Shown here piece after piece: positions 1 to 5,249 of a stretch of 5,249 bases of DNA (positions within the stretch are counted from its first letter, which is position 1; every line of letters starts with the position of its first letter). The DNA is from an uncultured Fibrobacterota bacterium (GTDB taxonomy: Bacteria > Fibrobacterota > Chitinivibrionia > Chitinivibrionales > CAIOZP01): assembly GCA_903862805.1 (NCBI GenBank), contig CAIOZP010000688.1, forward strand, positions 1 through 5,249. Reading direction: 5' to 3'. A model generated the notes under the pieces. That model had not been told where the DNA came from. It saw only the letters and a list, made by a program, of their open reading frames with translations, and did not search any database. The translations under genes and the position numbers were made by a program.

Positions 1-1
1 A

Positions 2-886
2 ATAGGGAATGAACATATCGGAGAACTCGAACGGCTCATATCGGAGAACCGCAATCTCAACACAGAAATAGCCTCGCTTCGAAAATCACAGGTTCAGCTT
101 GTTCAAGTCGAAAAGCTCGCATCTGTCGGAAGAATGTCTGCTGGTATTGCTCACGAAATAAACAACCCTGTCGGATTCGTCTCAAGCAACAACACTACTC
201 TAACAAGCTATGTCAGCCGCATGAAGGAAATTCTATTGATGCACCGCAGCGGTACTCTCAGAGAGCTTATTGACAGACGCGAAAAAGAGCTCAAGCTGGA
301 TTTCATTCTCGAAGACATCGACAACCTACTAATGGAGAATCTTGAAGGTCTCGAACGAATTTCAGACATCGTCAGCAATATGAAAAAATTTTCCCGCGAG
401 GAAATGGAAACCAGTGAAACGGTTTCAGCCGACATCAACGAAGGCATCAGAAGCGCACTTATCATCTCACGAAATGAGACAAAATATTTTGCCGATATAA
501 AAACCGAATTTGGGGACATCGGCACGGTAGAATGTGTCAGAGGTGAGATCAATCAGGTTATCCTCAACATCGTTATCAACGCGGTTCAGGCTATTCGCGA
601 ACAAAAGCGAACCGACAAAGGAAGCATAAACATAAAAACGATGCGAGACAAAGAATGGGTAACTGTGGAAATTTCAGATGACGGGCCAGGTATTCCTACC
701 GATGTTCTGCCTCGGATATTTGATCCGTTCTTCACAACCAAGGAAGTCGGTATCGGTACAGGGCTGGGGCTTTCGATTTCCTACCAAATAATTGTTGAAA
801 AACATGGTGGCCAGCTTCTTGTCTCAAGCGAACCGGAATGCGGAACAACGTTCACAATAAAGTTACCGAGAGTCAGTGCAATATAA
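2..886 (+). CDS. Sensor histidine kinase, C-terminal part (5' end outside window)
   Basis: The frame is open from base 2, so the gene starts upstream of the window; the ATG at 134 lies inside the H-box and is not the start. The 294 visible residues begin with a charged heptad-like coiled coil (about 4-40) that leads into the dimerisation/phosphoacceptor helix EKLASVGRMSAGIAHEINNP, with the phosphorylated His at visible residue 51. A long helical stretch rich in Leu, Glu and Arg (about 65-125) follows before the ATPase domain; such an extended hairpin is common in kinases with the AHEINNP H-box. The HATPase domain is complete: N-box NQVILNIVINAVQAI (184-198), G1 DDGPGI (226-231), F-box FDPFF (240-244) and G2 GTGLGL (252-257). 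All catalytic motifs look intact. It should autophosphorylate on His and pass the phosphate to a REC domain, most likely on the two regulators just downstream. The sensor region, membrane segments and any PAS or REC domain are out of view, so the signal is unknown. Its TAA stop overlaps the next start. Confidence 0.95.
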   Translation: MGNEHIGELERLISENRNLNTEIASLRKSQVQLVQVEKLASVGRMSAGIAHEINNPVGFVSSNNTTLTSYVSRMKEILLMHRSGTLRELIDRREKELKLDFILEDIDNLLMENLEGLERISDIVSNMKKFSREEMETSETVSADINEGIRSALIISRNETKYFADIKTEFGDIGTVECVRGEINQVILNIVINAVQAIREQKRTDKGSINIKTMRDKEWVTVEISDDGPGIPTDVLPRIFDPFFTTKEVGIGTGLGLSISYQIIVEKHGGQLLVSSEPECGTTFTIKLPRVSAI

Positions 887-2097
887 TGAGTGGTGGAAAT
901 ATTCTTTTTGTTGATGATGATCCGATGGTACTGAAGGCGCTTGAGCGAACTTTTCTATTCACAAATTTTAGTGTATCAACGGCATCGTCCGGAGCCGAAG
1001 CTCTTGCGCTCATGTCAAAAATAAAGATTGATCTGATCTGTGCCGACGTGCGCATGAAGCCTATGGACGGCATGGATCTTATGTCGGAAATTTCAGCAAT
1101 CTACCCTGGCACAATACGTGTCGTGCTGTCGGCTCTTGGCGACAAAACTACAATGGTGAAAATGGTTTCGACCGGAGTCGCTCAGCTCTACATTATGAAG
1201 CCATGGGACAACGAAGGACTTGTTGCCATCATCAGCCATCTGATAGAGCTCTACAGTTTCCTCAGGTCTCCATCGATGTCGGCTATAATGGAGTCGGCCG
1301 GCAGCGTGCAGGTTTTTCCGGAGACTTATCGCCTCTTTCTTCGCTTCATCAACGAAGAAAAACCCGTCGCTGACATTGCAAAAATATTTGAAGGGCAACC
1401 CGATCTTACAGCACGGATTTTGCATCTTGTCAATTCGTCGCTTTACGGGATTTCTATTTCAGATATGAAACAGGCATTGGTATATCTTGGACTCGATACA
1501 GTGAAGAATCTTGTTCTGATCTCGGAAGTCATACGGTCGGTTCCGGCAAATTTCGCGCATGTAAACGCATTGAAAATGCTTGTTAAACACACTCATATCA
1601 CCAACACCGCTCTTTCGGTGCTTTACAAAAGAATATTCGGCCGCAAGGTCCCTGAATCATTTGCAGTTGCAGGAATACTTGTCGATATCGGTCGAATGAT
1701 CATGCTGAAGGTTTATGGTACCAAATATGAAGAACTTCTGTTGAACTCAGCTAAAACCGGGCCCGAATTTCTTATGTCGGAAGAAAAAAAGGTATTTGGA
1801 TTCAATCACGCCGAGGCCGGCTCCCGCTTGCTTGACTGGTGGATGCTTCCTGCACATATTGTCGAGGCAGCGAGATTCCGTTATACGCCGTCTCAGGCCG
1901 GAATAATGTCTCAAGATGTCATGGCCATGATCAGTCTTGCTGACTCATTTGCATGGCGTCAAGCAGAGGGTTTTGATATGGAACTTTCGCCGGAACTTCC
2001 TTCTCACCTCAAAAACGATATTGAGTCATTGAACGAAATACTTGAAACATCCAAGGAAACAATTCTCGAAAATTCTTCAGATGGAATACTCAAATGA
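886..2097 (+). CDS. REC-HDOD response regulator
   Basis: This 403-residue protein has two domains. REC spans about 5-122: acidic pocket D10-D12 (ILFVDDDP), phosphoacceptor D54 in ADVRM, S82 in VVLSA and K105 in the KPW motif typical of REC domains joined to HD-GYP or HDOD modules. HDOD spans about 135-345: the family motif VNSSLYG at 182-188, then ALVYLGLDTVKNLV, KHTH at 234-237, GILVDIGR at 263-270, and a late NHAEAGSRLLDWWMLP segment. The His of the HD dyad is replaced by Val266, as expected for HDOD, which lacks the metal phosphohydrolase site of true HD domains and works as a protein-interaction or signalling module. There is no DNA-binding domain. I chose ATG 886 rather than the in-frame ATG 838: the 16 extra residues would lie inside the kinase reading frame and precede the normal REC start, while 886 forms a TAATG overlap with the kinase stop and implies coupled translation. 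The Shine-Dalgarno is weak (GAGAG at 868-872). The predicted role is a phosphorylation-controlled scaffold downstream of the kinase. Confidence 0.93.
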   Translation: MSGGNILFVDDDPMVLKALERTFLFTNFSVSTASSGAEALALMSKIKIDLICADVRMKPMDGMDLMSEISAIYPGTIRVVLSALGDKTTMVKMVSTGVAQLYIMKPWDNEGLVAIISHLIELYSFLRSPSMSAIMESAGSVQVFPETYRLFLRFINEEKPVADIAKIFEGQPDLTARILHLVNSSLYGISISDMKQALVYLGLDTVKNLVLISEVIRSVPANFAHVNALKMLVKHTHITNTALSVLYKRIFGRKVPESFAVAGILVDIGRMIMLKVYGTKYEELLLNSAKTGPEFLMSEEKKVFGFNHAEAGSRLLDWWMLPAHIVEAARFRYTPSQAGIMSQDVMAMISLADSFAWRQAEGFDMELSPELPSHLKNDIESLNEILETSKETILENSSDGILK

Positions 2098-2109
2098 ACG
2101 GACTTAAAA

Positions 2110-2976
2110 ATGAAAACCAATGAAAGCTGCACTACAGGCGCAGACGGCGGATCAATCCTGTTTGTCGATGATGAGCCCAATGTTCTTTCATCGATCAGAC
2201 GCATGCTTATCGATGAATCCTACGAACAGTTTTACGCCGGAAGCGGTGAAGAGGCTTTGGCCCTTTTGCGTAAAACACCTGTGGATGTGATCGTTTCCGA
2301 CATGCGGATGCCGGTTATGGACGGTGTAGAATTCCTTCGGCGATCCCGTGAGATTGTTCCAGATTCGGTACGAATTGTTCTGTCGGGGCAAGCCGACATG
2401 GGCGATGTACTTGAGGCAATCAACACCGACGGTATTTGGCGTTTCATTGCCAAGCCATGGAACGTTGACGACATGCGTGTGACGATGAATAACGCACTCG
2501 GTCTTTATCGTTGCAGCGAGGAACGCCGCCAGCTTCTGGTCGATCTGAAAAACAAAAATGAAGAGCTGCGCGATCTCAATGAAAATCTCGAAGCCCTCGT
2601 GAAGCGCCGTACAGAGCTGATCAACGCTCAGAATTCTCTTCTCGAAATGATTGCAGAAGGTCGCGATATTTCTATCGTCCTTGACGAATCAGTTAATGCC
2701 ATCAAACAGATCGGACGCATTGACAAGGCGGCAATAAGAAATGATGCAGATCAGATATATGGGGATCTTGGTCTGAATTCTACCGAATTGTTCCCATGTG
2801 TCAAGTCGGGAATCATTCTTGGTGAACTCGCTCTTGGTGGCAACTCGGCAGACAATCACGAGATTGCAAGAGCTTTCGTTCCGATAATTTCCATCGCGCT
2901 ATTCCATGACAGGGCACTAAAAGACGCTCCTGGTTTACTGAGCCGAATTGATTTAATGATCGACGAGTTGCTCTGA
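2110..2976 (+). CDS. Response regulator: REC, coiled coil and GAF-like domain
   Basis: This 288-residue protein opens with a REC domain (about 14-132): acidic pair D20-D21 in ILFVDDEP, phosphoacceptor D64 in SDMRMPVMDG, S92 in RIVLSGQ and K115 in AKPWN. All switch residues are present, so it should accept phosphate. A coiled coil follows (about 134-175, NKNEELRDLNENLEALVKRR), then about 105 residues whose pattern fits a small, divergent GAF domain: a helix with LLEMIAEGRDISIVLDESV, a central SGIILGELALGG strand pair, and a closing helix FVPIISIALFHDRALKD. The GAF call is by shape only and no ligand site can be named. There is no enzymatic or DNA-binding output, so it probably works through dimerisation and partner binding. 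The start at 2110 has a GGA at 2100-2102 about 7 bases upstream and lies 12 bases after the previous stop, in the same frame. Its REC resembles that of the upstream gene from GG(N/S)ILFVDD through KPW, suggesting an old tandem duplication or shared partners. Confidence 0.9.
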   Translation: MKTNESCTTGADGGSILFVDDEPNVLSSIRRMLIDESYEQFYAGSGEEALALLRKTPVDVIVSDMRMPVMDGVEFLRRSREIVPDSVRIVLSGQADMGDVLEAINTDGIWRFIAKPWNVDDMRVTMNNALGLYRCSEERRQLLVDLKNKNEELRDLNENLEALVKRRTELINAQNSLLEMIAEGRDISIVLDESVNAIKQIGRIDKAAIRNDADQIYGDLGLNSTELFPCVKSGIILGELALGGNSADNHEIARAFVPIISIALFHDRALKDAPGLLSRIDLMIDELL

Positions 2977-2978
2977 AA

Positions 2979-4943
2979 ATGCCCGAACAGATTGTGATAG
3001 ATATTGCAGCCGATTTCATGAGCGCGACGATTCCGGTAATTCATCCGGAATTTTCCGAGCTGGAAATTCGCAGAACTGTTGATCGCAATCGTGTATGTAA
3101 GCATGTCGACTGGCCAACCATCATAGCGGCTTTAGCGCAGGCAAAACGAACCGGTACACCTGTTTTCAATACAATAATTGCAACGGCGCAGAAGCCTTCG
3201 CCGAAATTCCGTTTGGGCTCAGGTGCATGGTTTGATTTGTCAGAGCTTGACAAAATGAGACAGGATCTTTCATCGCATTTCAGTATTGTTAAAGATCACC
3301 TCAGCGTTGAAACATCCGGTGGCATATTTGTCTCCGTAGGTGACACATTCATGTCAATGGAATTTGGCATTTCGGTGAATGATGTCCGAGGTGAAAATTT
3401 CAAATATCCAAAGCCGGGACCGGTGTTATTTCCGGCGGAAAATGTCATTGAAAAATCTACGGCCGAGGGATACGAATACATAGCAAAACTCACAGGCTAC
3501 GTTGTTATCACACCGCACGGTAAACTTGATATCGCATCACCATTCAGGATTTCAGAAGATCGACTTGAGATGTATGTGATTCTTCTCCCGTTGCGACATG
3601 GGCACGAAATCCTTGCCGACAAAATCGCACGTTCCTCCGGTTCCGAAGCTGGTGCGGCAGCATCGCTCGCAATCAGGATTGACAAATGCGATATCGAATT
3701 CTCAACAAAGGGAACAACAAGCCAGAGTCAACTGTTCCGCAAAGGAGTGCCGCCTCTTCAGGGCCGCGACGGCCGTGTCGTCATGTATTGCAAAGACGAT
3801 CACGAAAAGCTTGCGGAAAGTGATTCCAAAATTGATTTCAAGGAATCATTTAGGTTCAGAGAAGTTGCCAAGGGAACACTTCTCGCGATCGAATATCCGG
3901 CAGTCATTCCCAAACCAGGCATAGATGTTTCCGGTGAAATAATTCGTGTTGGCGACGTAAGACGCGTCGCATTTTCATGCGGGCCGAATATCGAACGTCT
4001 TATAGAAGGCGATCGCATAAAGTTCATCGCTGCTGCGACTGGCATTATCTCGGTTGAAGAAAACTACGCAGGCATTTCAACCGAGCTTGTCGTCAACGGC
4101 AACGTCGATGCACATACCGGCAACATTAAATTCAGCGGCGATGTATTGGTCAAAGGTTGTATCCGTTCAGGTTACAGCATCGATTGCGGCGGAAATCTCA
4201 AAGTGTTGGAGATGATCGAAGATCGCGTTTTAATCGATTGCAAAAATTCTCTTTTTGTAAAGAAAGGAATATTCGGTGAAAACACCGGAGTCAAGGTCGG
4301 CGGAGATGCCGAAATAGGTTTTTTGCAGAACACCAAAGTCAGGGTCGCGGGTAATCTGTTAATAAAAGAATATTGTTATCAAAGTGAAGTATTCGCCGGT
4401 GGCGAAATTACTGTGACAGGCGATGGACTGACATCACGTGAACGAGGTGCAGTTGTTGGCGGCTATGTTTCAAGCTTCGGATCGATGAAGCTTCACTCAG
4501 CCGGTTCATCTTCGGCACAGACAATGATCCTCTGCGGTGTCGATCCTTCATTCTACGATAAACTCGTTGAACTTCGCCGAGTTTCACCGGCTGTCAAAAA
4601 ACAGATTTCCGATTTGCAAATGAAAATCGGGTTGAATTTTTCAGATGCTAAACTTCCTGAAAAATTTCGTGCAATGTCGGACGCCAGACGTGAAATCATG
4701 AAAAAGGAACTTCTCAAGCTCAAAGAGTTGATCGAGATGAATTCAAAAATAGAAAAGGATCTTTCGCGAGTCGCAGCTCTCGCAATTGCACCTGATATAC
4801 ATACGCTTTCGGTCGATATTACCGGCCAGATAATTCCCGAAGTGCATGTGGTAATCAGCGAATGTCGCAAACGTATTTCACACAGCCAATTCTCTCAGCG
4901 TTTTGCAATCGAAGATGGAGATATTTCGATGAAAAGTTTGTAG
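2979..4943 (+). CDS. FapA/DUF342 family protein (flagellar assembly protein A-like)
   Basis: This is a 654-residue cytoplasmic-type protein with no signal peptide or membrane segment visible. The clearest family match is in the second half: RKGVPPLQGRDGRV (254-267), GIDVSGE (314-320), then NGNVDAHTGNIKFSGDVLVKG (373-393), which opens a Gly-rich, parallel beta-helix-like repeat region to about 520. After that come a charged coiled coil (about 524-600) and a short terminal segment with VDITGQIIPEVHVVI, where DUF342 proteins usually have a similar I-x-G-x-I-x-P-x-V strand. Residues 12-195 look like a second, more divergent copy of the N-terminal domain that also precedes the beta helix at 196-375 (see findings). 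In Vibrio vulnificus FapA takes part in polar flagellar assembly with HubP and enzyme IIA-Glc; most other family members have no assigned role. The ATG lies 2 bases after the upstream stop with a poor Shine-Dalgarno, so translation is probably coupled. Placement behind a kinase and two regulators suggests it is their effector or target, but that is inference. Confidence 0.88.
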   Translation: MPEQIVIDIAADFMSATIPVIHPEFSELEIRRTVDRNRVCKHVDWPTIIAALAQAKRTGTPVFNTIIATAQKPSPKFRLGSGAWFDLSELDKMRQDLSSHFSIVKDHLSVETSGGIFVSVGDTFMSMEFGISVNDVRGENFKYPKPGPVLFPAENVIEKSTAEGYEYIAKLTGYVVITPHGKLDIASPFRISEDRLEMYVILLPLRHGHEILADKIARSSGSEAGAAASLAIRIDKCDIEFSTKGTTSQSQLFRKGVPPLQGRDGRVVMYCKDDHEKLAESDSKIDFKESFRFREVAKGTLLAIEYPAVIPKPGIDVSGEIIRVGDVRRVAFSCGPNIERLIEGDRIKFIAAATGIISVEENYAGISTELVVNGNVDAHTGNIKFSGDVLVKGCIRSGYSIDCGGNLKVLEMIEDRVLIDCKNSLFVKKGIFGENTGVKVGGDAEIGFLQNTKVRVAGNLLIKEYCYQSEVFAGGEITVTGDGLTSRERGAVVGGYVSSFGSMKLHSAGSSSAQTMILCGVDPSFYDKLVELRRVSPAVKKQISDLQMKIGLNFSDAKLPEKFRAMSDARREIMKKELLKLKELIEMNSKIEKDLSRVAALAIAPDIHTLSVDITGQIIPEVHVVISECRKRISHSQFSQRFAIEDGDISMKSL

Positions 4944-4957
4944 GCTATCCAATTGGG

Positions 4958-4997
4958 TTTAGAAAAGGATCGGCACCTGTCGCGATCCTTTTCTAAA
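4958..4997 (+). terminator. Strong hairpin terminator at operon end
   Basis: A perfect 15-bp inverted repeat, TTTAGAAAAGGATCG at 4958-4972 and its exact complement at 4983-4997, encloses a 10-base loop. It starts 15 bases after the FapA-like stop codon. On the + strand it is followed by AAA and then TTTT (5001-5004), so the U-tract is short and displaced. The flanks CCAA (4949-4952) and TTGG (5003-5006) could add a bulged outer stem. The position and perfect stem favour a transcription terminator or 3'-end stabilising hairpin for the operon; the poor U-tract keeps confidence moderate. The rest of the gap to 5066 holds no gene that I can see. Confidence 0.65.
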
Positions 4998-5003
4998 AAA
5001 TTT

Positions 5004-5249
5004 TGGCTACTATTCAGGCTCCCGGCGCGCTTTTTGATTAATCTCCGTTTCCCAATCAATATAATCTCAAGTCAAGCATAGAACCTCTTCCTCAACCTTG
5101 ATGGGGTTCTCCCCCTCCGTTGATCGGTTCTTTCCCAACCGCAATACTCGAGCGTTAGCAAGGCGCTCTGTTCGAAGTTTCAAAATTGCTTTGTCTTCCC
5201 CACGATGCCGATTTGCGCGGGCGTTACATAGCCGATTCTTCCGTGAAGC
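5004..5249 (-). mobile_element. Right part of an IS3-like insertion sequence (incomplete)
   Basis: The transposase tail implies that an insertion sequence covers the right edge, with its transposase 3' end pointing toward the operon. The non-coding tail from 5066 back to the terminator is the expected place for the element's terminal inverted repeat. A possible tip is TGGCTACTATTCAGGC starting at 5004, which begins with the TG usual for IS3-family ends and sits immediately after the operon terminator. No partner repeat or target duplication can be seen because the other end is outside the window, so this boundary is a guess. Confidence 0.35.
5067..5249 (-). pseudogene. IS3-type DDE transposase (OrfB) C-terminus, frameshifted, partial
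   Basis: Read from the right edge on the minus strand, one frame gives LHGRIGYVTPAQ and stops at 5180-5182. This is the end of a DDE/rve integrase core, where IS3-family OrfB proteins have (L)HSxxGYVTPA. A second frame, open from the edge to a TGA at 5067-5069, gives RHRGEDKAILKL from about base 5210, followed by RTERLANAR and ending EEEVLCLT. In intact relatives these pieces join as GYVTPAQRHxGxDxAIL, so the coding sequence changes frame around 5209-5214. Either a 2-base insertion or a 1-base loss in the short A run (TTT at 5212-5214 on the + strand) explains it. This is not the programmed OrfA/OrfB frameshift of IS3 elements, which lies near the OrfA end. The copy is probably inactive, unless the shift is a sequencing error. 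The catalytic Asp and Glu residues are beyond the window. Confidence 0.65.

Noticed and set aside
134..886. ATG at 134 as the start of the kinase
   Set aside because: The reading frame is open to base 2, and the residues before 134 complete the H-box helix and a coiled-coil linker, so the gene begins outside the window.
1681..1701. Loss of the HD dyad His (VDIGR) as a sign of gene decay
   Set aside because: HDOD domains characteristically lack the HD metal site, so this is normal for the family and not a defect.
2094..2123. ATGA overlap at the end of the REC-HDOD gene, opening a 9-codon peptide MNGLKNENQ
   Set aside because: It is very short, with no recognisable product or conserved context. 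ATG 2110 gives the full REC protein.
3598..3924. 108-residue + strand frame inside the FapA-like gene
   Set aside because: It lies wholly within a well-supported gene in another frame, with low-complexity composition and no domain.
4553..4870. 105-residue minus-strand frame opposite the FapA-like C-terminus
   Set aside because: Ser/Ile/Arg-rich shadow of the antisense strand, with no motif. The same applies to the other minus-strand frames opposite the four genes, including 1093-1425 and 208-552.

Overview
This window is a dense, moderately AT-rich bacterial segment. Four genes run in the same direction on the + strand and are packed so tightly that they almost certainly form one operon. A strong hairpin terminator follows them, and then the tail of a broken transposase gene on the opposite strand. 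Multi-protein two-component signalling, a REC-HDOD regulator and a FapA/DUF342 protein point to a Gram-negative, signalling-rich bacterium, for example Desulfobacterota, Spirochaetota or a related lineage. The sequence alone does not settle the phylum.

Layout. Bases 2-886 hold the C-terminal half of a sensor histidine kinase that enters from the left edge: coiled-coil linker, H-box and complete ATPase domain. Its stop codon overlaps the start of a REC-HDOD response regulator (886-2097) by one base. Twelve bases later begins a second response regulator (2110-2976), a REC domain followed by a coiled coil and a small GAF-like domain. Two bases later begins a 654-residue FapA/DUF342 protein (2979-4943) with a beta-helix-like core and an apparently duplicated N-terminal domain. 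A perfect 15-bp inverted repeat (4958-4997) closes the operon. From 5067 to the right edge the minus strand carries the C-terminus of an IS3-type DDE transposase, split over two frames by a frameshift.

How the genes may work together. The kinase probably phosphorylates one or both of the adjacent regulators, whose REC domains are of similar type (KPW motif after the conserved Lys) and may be duplicates. Neither regulator has a DNA-binding domain, so the outputs are likely protein-protein interactions: HDOD as a scaffold, and the coiled coil/GAF-like region for dimerisation or ligand sensing. The FapA-like protein is translated directly after them and is a plausible effector or target. In Vibrio, FapA acts in polar flagellar assembly, but no flagellar or chemotaxis gene is visible here. 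A role in motility, polarity or envelope processes is therefore inference. The kinase + REC-HDOD + REC-coil-GAF + FapA cassette is the most interesting content of the window.
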